Source: Timema cristinae
Taxonomy: Eukaryota > Arthropoda > Insecta > Phasmatodea > Timematidae
Reading direction: 5' to 3'
Assembly (NCBI GenBank): GCA_039000515.1
Contig: JBCFYV010000012.1
Coordinates: forward strand, 124,030,605-124,094,604
Length of the DNA stretch: 64,000 nucleotides
Under the pieces are notes generated by a model, which was not told where the DNA came from, ran no database searches, and saw nothing but the letters and a program-made list of their open reading frames with translations. Position numbers and translations under genes: made by a program. Numbering within the stretch: the first letter of the stretch is position 1; the number at the start of each line of letters is the position of its first letter. Below, in pieces: positions 1-17,144 of this stretch.

Positions 1-660
1 TTTAAACATAAAAAAAACGATGTGATTTATTAGTCAGGAAAATGTGTATTTATGGTTGAGGGAAAATTAAGAGAATTTTCTTCTGAGATTTTGTGGCGAC
101 CCTGATTGAGTAATTTCTACCCTCGGCTAAATGCTTACGTGGGATTATCAGACCCGCTTAGCAGTTTGTACAGTAGCGGCTCTTGAAATAGTGACGTGGG
201 TGTCACTTGGCAGTCTCAAGTGGAAATTAACAACGTCCAATTGATGGTCAATGGCTTAACACGCTACGCTCACTCACAAGTATCGACAAACTTGCGTACT
301 CAACTACAGGGCTCTCAAAGGAACTGTGCACCTGGGATGCACACGATAATGGGGTAGGAATGAGGAAGGAAAAATGTAGATATTATGTACCCACAATTGC
401 GTGCTAAAGTATTGGGCATGCCACCCTCAATACTCCATGTTGCTTGCCCATTGTTGTAAATTATTGTGTTTCTATTAACTTGGATGGCGCAGAAGAATAG
501 TCTACATGTTGCTCAATAATATGCTTTGTAAACTACACACACATGCACACTCACAAATAACATATATTTTGGTTTTCATAATTATTCTTAATATTGATTA
601 CTAAACCTGAAGAGCATGTCTGCCGATATTGATTTGAGATCTTCCAATTGTCTGTTCCAG
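1..660 (+). other. Intronic sequence upstream of first visible exon
   Basis: No exon of the expected glycine-loop segment and no recognisable element was found here. The stretch is taken as the 3' part of an intron because the exon at 661 begins with a consensus acceptor and mid-protein sequence. Confidence 0.6.
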
Positions 661-717
661 GGCCGACACACCAAGACAGGTCAGCTGGCAGCCATCAAGG
701 TCATGGATGTCACAGAG
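661..717 (+). CDS. msn: msn exon: kinase subdomain I-II
   Basis: Encodes GRHTKTGQLAAIKVMDVTE (19 residues, phase 0 to 0), which directly follows the glycine-rich loop in this family. The AAIK lysine at 697-699 is the ATP-positioning lysine of kinase subdomain II. Acceptor is TGTTCCAG ending at 660; donor GTCAGT starts at 718, where a satellite-filled intron begins at once. Confidence 0.95.
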
Positions 718-4711
<3,994 letters not shown>

Positions 4712-5940
4712 TGTGGGTTAAGGACAGTAACAATATATTTTTGCAGTTTTTAATACAAACAACATTTTTTGGCAAAATAAATATTTCTCTAGTAGAAACA
4801 TAACCGTTTAATTTTCTTCGCATGGTGATATCAACATTTCTTGAACAGATTGTATTTCGACTTGGAAACTGTGAAATATCTAGGATTTTGACTAGTCGGG
4901 GTAAAAATCATGGGAATTAAGGGACTTTTATCAAATTTTCGAACTCTTACATACAAAAATAATACTCAACTTTCATTTATAAGTGTCAACAATAACACAC
5001 TTATTCCAGTTAGAACACAGTGTGAATATCTTCTAACACAATTGTCCCTTTGAATGTACTATCCTCAATTCTCAAGGTCAACATGCGATGTCTTTCCACC
5101 TATGTACATGCGGGAGAATGGCTCGATAGGCTATCACTGAAATCTAACTTAGATCTCACTGCCCCAATAGTCCATTTAGTTAGACAAATATCCTTAAACC
5201 CCATCATAGAGTGACACAGTTTCAGAATGACTATGTGCCTAAAATTATGAATACATCAAGTTGAAATCTTAATAAAATAATGTTTATAATATACTCTTTT
5301 TTTTTTTTTTGCTGGAAAAGCAGTAAATTGGCTCTGGGAAACCTGGAAAAGTCAGGGAATCTTAAAATATAGTTTGTTTGACACCCTTTGAATATTTGTA
5401 ACGAGCATAGTGGCATTAGATGAGAAACGTTTTAAATGAAGAGAAAAAGTTGTCATTAAAAACTAGGACACCCTTGACAGATATTCAACAAGTGTTGATA
5501 TCAACGTGTGAACAAAATTAAAATTTATGGTCTGCTGGGGCAATATTTGATTTATTTTGGTCAAAAGAATTGTTTGCTATGAAAACTGTAAAAACACTGA
5601 CCTCTTACCATCCATCTCACCTTTGGTTATAATATGGCCTGTTATATCATTATTTCACTTATTTTTACCTGTCTTTGGGGGGGGGGGGAAGGGGGGTTAC
5701 TTTTATTAGGTTAAGAATAAAATTGTAACAGTGCCAATTTCAGGTAAATTTGTCACAGAATGATGGATGAATTCTGCTTTGGAAGATTTTTTTTTCTAAT
5801 ATAGTCATTCGCATTAACAAAGATTTATTAATTCAATTTAATTTTATTTCGCGTTGGGTATTAACCATTCATTGTATTTGATATACATAAATCGTGTTCC
5901 TGTTTCTTTAGACTGTATATTTGTTGTCTCTGGTTCTCAG
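4712..5940 (+). other. Intron sequence, mostly unassigned
   Basis: AT-rich intron between exons 4288-4413 and 5941-5989. A fragment at about 5330-5395 (CCTGGAAAAGTCAGGGAATC and GACACCC) resembles sequences at 6575-6655 and 48160-48270, suggesting a dispersed repeat of unknown class. A poly-G run lies at about 5678-5688. Nothing else recognised. Confidence 0.5.
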
Positions 5941-5989
5941 CTTGTAATGGAATACTGCGGGGCAGGATCCGTCACTGATCTCGTCAAGT
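5941..5989 (+). CDS. msn: msn exon: kinase hinge region
   Basis: Encodes LVMEYCGAGSVTDLVK plus one base of the next codon (49 nt, phase 0 to 1). MEYC is the hinge and GAGSVTDL is typical of Ste20 kinases. Acceptor TTCTCAG ends at 5940. I chose the donor GTGAGT at 5990 over a GT one base earlier because only it joins in frame, giving a serine codon and [12 protein letters not shown]. Confidence 0.95.
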
Positions 5990-6349
5990 GTGAGTACTTT
6001 CAGCAAAATACTGATGAGTTTATTTATTTAGTAAAATTAAGAAACGGTTTAAGAAATAATTGGCCTGAGATTAGAATGGAAACTCCCCTGCATACATGTG
6101 GGCTCACATCTCCTTCCGAGACAAATGTTGTTGCATTTCCTTCACTTCATTTCGATCAGTCCTTTTGTATAGGTTAAGCTAGTTCACTGCAATGTGATCT
6201 TATTAAAAAAATGACACAAACATCAATTGTTGATCCTTGACTAAATTTTTTTATAATTATTTCAGTATATAGGTTGCCACACAGTGGAAACTGCTTTAGT
6301 TGTCATCTGTAACTCGTAACCAGTTTGTCATTTAAACTGGATGTACTGA

Positions 6350-7330
<981 letters not shown>

Positions 7331-7335
7331 CTGTA

Positions 7336-7650
7336 AGAACCTTGAAGAGTACATGAGATAGTAGAGGAAGCAAGACTGAGATGGTATGGTCACGTAATGA
7401 GGATGTTGGAGTACATGAGATAGTAGAGGAAGCGAGGTGAGATGGTATGGACATGTTATGAGGAAGTTGGAGTACATGAGATAGTAGAGGAAGCAGGCTG
7501 AGATGGTATGGTCATGTAATGAGGATGTTGGAGTACAGAGATAGTAGAGAAGCAAGACTGAGATAGTAATGGACATGTAATGAGGATGTTGGAGTACATG
7601 AGATAAGTAGAGGAAGCAAGACTGAGAGTGTATGGACATGTAATGAGGAT
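7336..7650 (+). repeat. 62-bp tandem array inside a LINE 3' remnant
   Basis: About five copies of a 62-bp unit beginning GTACATGAGATAGTAGAGGA. One frame reads EIVEEARLRWYGHVMRM, the conserved C-terminal motif of some non-LTR retrotransposon proteins, so the unit is a piece of retrotransposon coding sequence. Because 62 is not a multiple of three, successive copies fall in different frames. Confidence 0.9.
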
Positions 7651-7860
7651 GGAAAATATCCCAAGGAGGGTGATGGAGATTCATTATATAGGAAAAAGAC
7701 TACAAGGGAGACCTAGAAAGAGATAAGAGAAGCAGATAACAGCAAGTGTCTGTAAGTGAATGGAGGTCAACGGGAGCCACTAAAAGAGGAAGAACAATGA
7801 AAGGAAATAGGAAGATAAGAGGCATTTTACTAAACTGATCTGTGATTATCATCAAGAACT
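7651..7860 (+). mobile_element. LINE 3' coding remnant after 62-bp array
   Basis: Sequence continuing from the array reads MENIPRRVMEIHYIGKRLQG then RPRKR before a stop, the usual GKRxxGRPRxR tail that follows RWYGHVMRM in non-LTR elements. The later part is matched in reverse at 25400-25570 and 54000-54175. Decayed; not functional. Confidence 0.75.
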
Positions 7861-9282
7861 TGGAATCAAATCTATATAAGCCTCGACTCAGAAAACAAAT
7901 TCTAGCTTCAAAAAAATTTTTGCTTCTAAATTTTTTCTAATATATTTTCAACTTTAATCATTTGAAGCGGTTGTTTACCATATTATAGTCAATGTTTATT
8001 ATCACACAAAATTCACACTTTCTAAACAAATAAAACTTTAACCAATTAAATAAATTAATATTATTAACCTTTGTCTCATACTTGTTGGTTAAAATAATTT
8101 TTAAAACTCTTAATAGTCCTCTTTTTCACACATTTATCTAAAACATCTAGCCACATCTTACCTGATACCTTTTGATACACAAACTCTAATTTTATATGTT
8201 TGCTTAAGTTGACACATTGTAGGATTTGCACCTACTACTAACTGGGTCCTAAAAAAAGGATAGACAACTTGGCTGTAGCCATAAAAACCAGTGTGTAGTC
8301 TTAAGGATTCAAAAGGGAAATATCGTGCTCGTGAGAATAGCAACCATTTGGACAAAGTCATTGCTACATCTGGAGCTCAAGGCTCCTATATTGAAGCTAT
8401 ATCATATGGATATAGGAAAAACATGGTCTCTTGGACCAATATAACAAGTCTGAGGGACTTGAGCAACACTAGAGTTGCTGTGACAACATCAACAGAGTTG
8501 TAATAATATAAAACCAAAATCTAGTCACTTTGACTGAAACAAGAAATTGAAATAAACATAATAGTGGTCTCGACTGTACTAAGTCTGAAGGACACAATTC
8601 AGATAAACAAACAGTCAGAAGGCCTTAATAAACATGTTCTAGTCTTTAAACTAGACCAATAAGTCAGATGGACTTATTAACATCGCCTCTATACTTAGGA
8701 AATCGAAGACAAACGGAACAAAAAGAAATAGAGAAAAGACGTTATAACACAGGTGATGATAGGAGCTTGCGGGGTGTGGAAAAGGGGAGGTTCAAAGACA
8801 CGCCGCCACGACAGTGGCAGTCGAGGGACGTGGGAGCGAACCTAACTTAGGTTTAGTTCTTTTCTACGAGGGATGAGATGTAGTAAGTGGATGTGTTAGC
8901 AAGCACTCTCTCCCCATTCGTGTACAATATTATGCTAGAAGGCATGGGTGCGTTATCCTATCCCATCTAGCCACGGTGAGTAAGTTATGAAGCATATTAT
9001 TCCTGAATGTATTAGTTTTAATTATCTTCTTTGGATTCCACTATTGTAAATTTAGTATTTTTAAACAGATTTGTATTACTAAAATTACTTTTAGTATTTT
9101 CTATCGAGAGCACGTGGATCATATCAGAGTCCATCCAGTCGTTAACAGTAGGTTTTGAAGGATATTATTAAATATTTCAAATCTAATCCTCTTGGGATTC
9201 TGCAAATATAATTATTATAACTTCGTATTTTTTATGTAGCCTAATTGTGTAGGTGTCAACTTTACATGATTGACACGCTACA
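7861..9282 (+). other. Intron sequence with loose repeated motif
   Basis: AT-rich. Between about 8440 and 8680 a diverged motif near AAGTCTGAGGGACTT recurs four times, perhaps an old minisatellite. A GC-richer patch at 8755-8850 is unassigned. No exon found. Confidence 0.35.
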
Positions 9283-9448
9283 ACATATTCTGAAAATTGA
9301 AAAATGAAACGGGAATCGGACCCAGGACCTTTGGCTTACTACGCCAATGCTCTAACCACTGAGCTATCCAGGAATTGGCGTACTAAGCCAAAGGTCCTGG
9401 GTTTGATTCCCGTGTCCAGGTGTAAGTTTTCAATTTTCAGAATATGAT
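9283..9448. mobile_element. Head-to-head pair of tRNA-derived SINE fragments
   Basis: Minus strand from about 9371 down to 9283 reads as a tRNA-like head (GATAGCTCAGTGGTTAGAGC, anticodon loop GTAGTAA, then GGTCCGATTCC) followed by a tail. Plus strand from 9373 to 9448 repeats the anticodon arm, T arm and the tail TTTTCAATTTTCAGAATATG. The two copies form an inverted repeat. The head resembles tRNA-Thr(AGT) but the acceptor stem does not pair, so it is a SINE and not a tRNA gene. Confidence 0.82.
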
Positions 9449-11137
<1,689 letters not shown>

Positions 11138-11398
11138 AGCGTGAGGACTATCGCTATTCCGGCTCGGAGAACGAGGAGGAGGAACCAGCCACAGCTGGTG
11201 AACCCTCTTCCATCGTGCAGGCCCCTGGGGGCGACACACTGCGTCGCAACTTCCAGCAGATCCAGGAGGGCCGCACACTGACTCAGGGGGGAGAACAACC
11301 ACCTCCCGCCGTTAAACAATCCCGCAATAAGGCTGACAGGGAGGAGATTCCAGAACCAGGGCCCCCCGCACGGCCTGCCATACCACAGAGACTCATTG
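11138..11398 (+). CDS. msn: msn exon: start of linker
   Basis: Eighty-six codons, phase 1 to 1. It opens with [16 protein letters not shown], the acidic YxYSGSEEEE motif after the kinase domain, then [15 protein letters not shown], and ends RPAIPQRLI. The coiled-coil region of vertebrate relatives is not seen after this point. Donor GTGAGT at 11399; a decayed copy of the exon's 3' end lies just downstream at 11417-11478. Confidence 0.93.
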
Positions 11399-11416
11399 GT
11401 GAGTAGTACTGGCGAG

Positions 11417-11478
11417 TGAGGAGATACCAGAACTGTTGTCCACCGCACGGCCCGCCATACCACAGACTTGCTGGTGAT
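11417..11478 (+). pseudogene. Decayed duplicate of the 3' end of msn exon 11138-11398
   Basis: GAGGAGATACCAGAACTGTT and CCGCACGGCCCGCCATACCA repeat, with changes, the last about 60 bp of the exon just upstream, including its ATTGGTGAG donor (here TGCTGGTGATT). It ends in a TGA in the exon frame. Probably a short local tandem duplication; not placed in the reading frame. Confidence 0.85.
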
Positions 11479-11536
11479 TGAAGTAGAACTCATCACAGTT
11501 GTGTTGATATCACAGTACTACTCTTATTTGTCTCAG

Positions 11537-11709
11537 TTGTCCCTGATCCGCATCCACCTTCACGGCCGCTCCCTCCTCCGCCCAGGGAGGAGCGCCAGCA
11601 GAAGCCTGCTACGCCGCCAGCCACCCACCAACAACCATTGGTGCAAGCACCACAACCAGCTCCACAGCCAGCGCCTCCTCAGCGCAACTCTCACATCTTC
11701 AAGCCCATG
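11537..11709 (+). CDS. msn: msn exon: proline/glutamine-rich linker
   Basis: Fifty-seven codons after completing a valine (phase 1 to 0). It begins VVPDPHPPSRPLPPPREERQ, continues with Pro/Gln/Ala-rich sequence (LVQAPQPAPQPAPPQRNSH) and ends IFKPM. Such PxxP stretches in this family bind SH3 adaptors (Nck/Dock); the binding is known for the family and only inferred here. Acceptor TCTCAG ends at 11536, donor GTGAGT at 11710. Confidence 0.9.
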
Positions 11710-11782
11710 GTGAGTCAGATAAAATAAGACAAACCTCACTTTTACCTCACCATTAAGTTTTATTATCCGCATGTAGCACTGC

Positions 11783-13315
11783 CACACCAACATTCCTACC
11801 TGGGTAACTTATAACCAACATTCCTACCTGGGTAACTTATAACCAACATTCCTACCAGGGTAACTTATAACCAACATTCCTACCAGGGTAACTTATAATC
11901 AACATTCCTACCAGGGTAACTTATAACCAACATTCCTACCAGGGTAACTTATAACCAACATTTCCTACCAGGGTAACTTATAACCAACATTCCTACCTGG
12001 GTAACTTATAACCAACATTCCTACCAGGGTAACTTATAACCAACATTCCTACCTGGGTAACTTATAACCAACATTCCTACCAGGGTAACTTATAACCAAC
12101 ATTCCTACCAGGGTAACTTATAACCAACATTCCTACCAGGGTAACTTATAACCAACATTCCTACCTGGGTAACTTATAACCAACATTCCTACCATGGGTA
12201 ACTTATATCAACATTCCTACCAGGGTAACTTATAACAACATTCTACTGGGTAACTTATACCACATTCCTACCAGGGTAACTTATAACCAACATTCCTACC
12301 AGGGTAACTTATAACCAACATTCCTACCTGGGTAACTTATAACCAACATTCCTACCTGGGTAACTTATAACCAACATTCCTACCTGGGTAACTTATAACC
12401 AACATTCCTACCTGGGTAACTTATAACCAACATTCCTACCTGGGTAACTTATAACCAACATTCCTACCTGGGTAACTTATAACCAACATTCCTACCAGGG
12501 TAACTTATAACCAACATTCCTACCAGGGTAACTTATAACCAACATTCCTACCAGGGTAACTTATAACCAACATTCCTACCAGGGTAACTTATAACCAACA
12601 TTCCTACTGGGTAACTTATAACCAACATTCCTACCTGGGTAACTTATAACCAACATTCCTACCTGGATAACTTATAACCAACATTCCTACCAGGGTAACT
12701 TATAACCAACATTCCTACCAGGGTAACTTATAACCAACATTCCTACCAGGGTAACTTATAACCAACATTCCTACCTGGGTAACTTATAACCAACATTCCT
12801 ACCTGGGTAACTTATAACCAACATTCCTACCTGGGTAACTTATAACCAACATTCCTACCTGGGTAACTTATAACCAACATTCCTACCAGGGTAACTTATA
12901 ACCAACATTCCTACCTGGGTAACTTATAACCAACATTCCTACCAGGGTAACTTATAACCAACATTCCTACCTGGGTAACTTATAACCAACATTCCTACCT
13001 GGGTAACTTATAACCAACATTCCTACCTGGGTAACTTATAACCAACATTCCTACCTGGGTAACTTATAACCAACATTCCTACCTGGTAACTTATAACCAA
13101 CATTCCTACCTGGGTAACTTATAACCAACAATTCTACCAGGGTAACTTATAACCAACATTCCTACCTGGGTAACTTATAACCAACATTCCTACCAGGGTA
13201 ACTTATAACCAACATTCCTACCTGGATAACTTATAACCAACATTCCTACCTGGGTAACTTATAACCAACATTCCTACCAGGGTAACTTATAACCAACATT
13301 CCTACCTGGGTAACT
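11783..13315. repeat. 28-bp minisatellite, about 55 copies
   Basis: Unit begins ACCAACATTCCTACCTGGGT and ends AACTTATA. Two main variants, with ACCTGGG or ACCAGGG, are interspersed along the array. Very homogeneous apart from a noisy stretch near 12190-12270. It starts about 75 bp after a donor site. Confidence 0.97.
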
Positions 13316-14757
13316 GATATGTTCGGTACCTTTTTTTGTGTCTCGATATTTATCATATTTGTAATCTCATCTAATCTAGTTTGGTGAAGTGTATTTTGTT
13401 CTGAAGCAGTCCATAATAAGGTAGATAAACCGACACATTACATTTCAACTGTTTGATGAGCACAATTTGGAAGAGTGTCTCTGGTCTAGTCAGAAAGGAC
13501 TACAGAAGTGCAACAGAACATTCACCCCACCGCTCCAGTTGCTATGTCTCGCCTCTCCCAAACTAGATTCCTTTCCGACTCATTTACCAACCTGGGTTAT
13601 ATTGTGTTGTATAAACCTCCTGTCTCCACCAGGACGACCCCTGATTGGTCGTTTGTTGCACCACAGCTCCCATCTCGCACTGGACCCATGAGACATCAGG
13701 ATGTGACTAACACACTATTTCCCCCTTGAAAGGGCTCTTCATAAAACCTTAGTGCAGCCTATAGTATAACCGTATATTTGAATAATATTAAACACATTTC
13801 ATACCTTTGAGGACTGAACGTAGATATATTGATTTACATTGAAAAGGTTTTGAATTGCTGCAGTCGCTTAAACTTAAAAAATGTTATTTATAAACATATA
13901 GCCCTTGACACTAAAATATAACTTTGAGCCAAAATAATTGAATTGAAATAGTTTACTTTTCACTCGTGTTTTAGATACTTTGTTTCACTTTCCTCTAACT
14001 GAAAGTTGTCTCAACCAATTAGAGCAGTCGATGGCTTGTGGGTCTGGTGCGACCAATCACCTTGCTATTACCACATTCTACCAATCACGTTGATTTAGTT
14101 TTAACGGCTGTCTGCGCTCTTTGAGCTGTTCCTGCCAAGTAATGTTTTTGCGCCGATAGCGAGTGCTTTATAAAATAACTTGTCATAGAAACATCCACTG
14201 TGAGATTGCTTGCTGCTCTTTTGTTATAATGTCTTAAACTTGTTGAATCCAAGATTTTCTAAACCACATCTAAATAATAACTAGATTTTAAATATTACAA
14301 AATCTGCAGGCTTTCATAGCTTAGTTAAATAATGGATCTATACTAACTTATTTAGAAAGTTTGATTATTTAAATTAAATTCCATCGAATCCTGATCTGGT
14401 ATTTATTTGGATTTAAAATTTCGAATCTGACATGAACCTTTCAAATAATAAGATTCAGATTTTAGAAACTTCACACAGGCTTATAATGTCTTTACTCAAA
14501 ATTTAAAGAATACTTTAAGTCAAATAACACTAAAATATTGTTTCAAACTTTGATATCTGACTTTATACTTGAGTAATTATTGAGTTGACAAGCATCGCTC
14601 TTATTGCTGTCCACTGACCCCAGGAACTGCTCTCAGAGGGTGATAACAATGTATTCTTGTCTGCTTTAACCTCAAACCTGAATGTTGTATTTTTGTTTTG
14701 ATTTGCTGCCAACCTAATGCTATGTTATTTCTCTTTTCTGTTTGTCCCTAATTCAAG
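13316..14757 (+). other. Intron sequence before the microexon
   Basis: AT-rich unassigned sequence. The 13450-13740 part is more mixed in composition and has short open frames, but none shows a known domain or phase-compatible splice pair that I could support. Confidence 0.4.
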
Positions 14758-14778
14758 GTCCCTCCGAGAAGACCCGAG
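14758..14778 (+). CDS. msn: msn 21-nt microexon
   Basis: A seven-codon exon VPPRRPE, phase 0 to 0, with acceptor AATTCAAG ending at 14757 and donor GTAGGT at 14779. It joins FKPM to DLDMIAAQLNELG in frame. Being a multiple of three, it could be skipped without a frameshift. The junction sequence looks natural for the family, but so short a match cannot be proved without a transcript. Confidence 0.72.
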
Positions 14779-14862
14779 GTAGGTCGACATTTCCCCTTGT
14801 CCTGATTAGTTCCTGCTTGCTGCCACCAGTAGTACTCGCTAATCACTAGACTGGGCTAGCAA

Positions 14863-15917
14863 TAGGGCTGTCAAACTCGATTCCTCGATACCCTCGATTC
14901 TTACTGGTATCGAAAGAATCGAGAATTGATCTTATTATCAGATTCTCAGCTACTTTGATTCTTAGTTCTCAATAAAACTGTTAAATAAACAAAACGGCAA
15001 CATTCAAAATAGGTGCTAGTTGATTATCTCTCATATTAATTTAGTTGGCATTTCACTTAAATGCTGGTAATTAGTAAATATATCGTAATGGCCTGAATAT
15101 AGTATGATCTTGAATATAATACGAGCTGACGTTATGACAGTATCAAGAGGTAAAAACTTAACAACTTTGACAAAATTTTTTTTAAAGTAGGCCTAAAAGT
15201 TAAGTGAGATTGTCAGAATATATGAATCGATTCTAAACAAACACTTGATATATTATATGTAGACTAGATTGGAAATTTTTCATAATATATCAATATATTT
15301 ATCATTAATTTTGATATATAATAACGTGTATATTGAAAGTTATGATATTCTATTAAATTAAAATGGTCTCTCTTCTGTAACTTATATTCTTGGTCGCTTT
15401 TCAATTTTTGTTATTTTATTAGCTCTTTGAATAAGACAAGTTTAATAAAATTAGAACAAAAATCGATGTAGTTAATAAAAAAATGGAGCAAAAAAAAGTT
15501 ATGTTTATTTTAATTCAATAGATTATCAATATATTGTTGTCAAAACTTCATCACTAATTTGTAGAGAGCTAAATATGTGTAGGATCAGCTATGGTGTGAC
15601 GACTTCCATTATAAAATCCCAATTTATTAAATTAATTTTGGGTTTATTTGAATTTTTATTCGAAGACTTTTAGTGTGTTTAGTCAATATCTTTAAGATTG
15701 TGAGATTAAAGTTTCAAGCGATCATGTGTTGTAATGGTCAAGTCCAAGTTTCGTATTGAGGGGGGAGTAAGGTATCAGACACGTTAGATTTTCTTTGCAA
15801 TAATGCTAGGAAAAATAACGAAAAAGGAAATGTTCAAGAATCTGAATCGAGTAAATTGAAGAATCGAGGCTGAACTTAAGAGTTGGAATCGGAAAAACAG
15901 GTATTGTGACATCTTTA
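14863..15917. mobile_element. Candidate non-autonomous hAT-like element
   Basis: Ends resemble each other in inverted form: left TAGGGCTGTCA at 14863 and right TGACATCTTTA ending at 15917. Both ends carry TCGATTC/GAATCGA-rich subterminal sequence. Flanking octamers GCTAGCAA (14855-14862) and GCTAGGAG (15918-15925) match at six of eight positions, consistent with an 8-bp target duplication. No transposase frame. Assignment is tentative. Confidence 0.5.
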
Positions 15918-15944
15918 GCTAGGAGTCGTTCTTAAGATGAGTTT

Positions 15945-16115
15945 GTTCCCACACCTCAGCTCAGTCGGTAACATGTCTGCCCACTGAGCTAAGGGTGCCG
16001 GGGTCGATTCCTGGTCGGGACCAAAAATGGTATCATTTGTGAAATGCGGTTTTCCCTTTCACAGTGATAAATTAACGTTAGGGGTTGGTGTTGTGTTTGT
16101 TTTTAATGTAAATTA
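15945..16115 (+). mobile_element. tRNA-derived SINE, second tail type
   Basis: A-box-like CAGCTCAGTCGGTAACATGT and B-box-like GGGTCGATTCC (about 16001-16011) are spaced as in a tRNA head. The tail (GAAATGCGGTTTTCCCTTTC) differs from that of the other SINEs in this window, so it is a separate family. Confidence 0.75.
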
Positions 16116-16604
16116 GCTTATAAGTCGTGTGCTGATATAATCAGCTGGTTCATAAATTGCACAGCAAAATATATTTCAAATAAAATTAAAACATTTTTTG
16201 GTTAGTTTTAGATGGTTCAGTTGTTTATAAAACCAAGTAGAGAAAGGGCTCATCCCCCAGAAGACCAACCTAATGTAGCCCATAATGTCCACAACACAGA
16301 CAGATAGTGGCCCTGCGGGGAAAACTTGGATAGTAGATCAAAACCCACATTCATCATTATCGTGAACAGTTTTCACCGCCGGCCAGATCTGTTTGGAACA
16401 TCCTCTCCAATGTTTCTCCTCCACACTTCTCTTCATTCCCTTCAACCCCCTCTCCCTCGGTATTCTACGTTAAAACTTAGCTCCGTTTTAAAAATACTTA
16501 TTACACCTTTTTGGTGGTTTTTCAAGGGAGATTCGCAATAAAGAATATCGCTGCTAATGGCAACTTTTATGTTATCTTGCCTTTATACCTTCCTATATTA
16601 TATT
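16116..16604 (+). other. Intron sequence with possible LINE tail fragment
   Basis: Around 16376-16480, GCCAGATCTGTTTGGAACAT and following pyrimidine-rich sequence resemble the reverse-strand LINE 3' end at 25403-25500. The similarity is weak; the rest is unassigned. Confidence 0.3.
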
Positions 16605-16845
16605 TGTAAGAAGGTGCTGTAAAGGTGGATGGAAACATATAAAAAGGGGATGAACACAATATGGCGATTACAATGACAATAATAAAACAGTTCACACTTT
16701 ACATGCTGCCACTGGACAAAGAGATAATGATTGCCCCTTAAAGAAAATCTATTGTCACCTCCCAATCCTCGACCTAGGTTTCCATTGTATCGGAGCTCAT
16801 CAGGGGGAGTGTGAACAGGCAACACAACTTCCTGAAATCGGGGGG
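16605..16845 (-). mobile_element. Unclassified dispersed repeat, copy 1
   Basis: Reverse-strand copy of the sequence at 56525-56800 (shared TGATGAGCTCCGATACAATG, CACTGGCAGCAG-type and GTGTTCTT-type segments in order). Four or more copies occur in this window. No coding capacity or terminal repeats were recognised, so the class is unknown. Confidence 0.8.
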
Positions 16846-17144
16846 GGGGGATACGTTATTCTTCAATTGCTGTTAGCTCGTTAAGTTCCTAGAAATATCC
16901 CTAGTTCTCTGGTATCGCACTGAGTGTAACAAAAACCATCTATTTGAAATGTAAACAGAGTCACTGTTACAATGGTAGCGTTAAAGAATGTGCCTTATTG
17001 ACGAATATTAAAATAATAGTTAATTAGTATTTGCTGAGTAAAAATAAATAGTAAAATTCCAAAAAACACTATACCTTAAATAAGTGTTTTTTTTTTAATG
17101 TGTGTACTTTTACAGAGGAAGGTAAAAGGGTAGAGGGCTATGCA
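16846..17144 (+). other. Intron sequence, unassigned
   Basis: Begins at a poly-G run adjoining the dispersed repeat; otherwise nothing recognised. Confidence 0.35.

Noticed and set aside
8158..8503. Overlapping open frames on both strands near 8.2-8.5 kb
   Set aside because: No domain, splice phase or homology could be supported; length is within chance for this composition.
9310..9372. Minus-strand tRNA-Thr(AGT) gene
   Set aside because: The acceptor stem does not pair, the T stem has mismatches, and it continues into a SINE tail repeated beside it.
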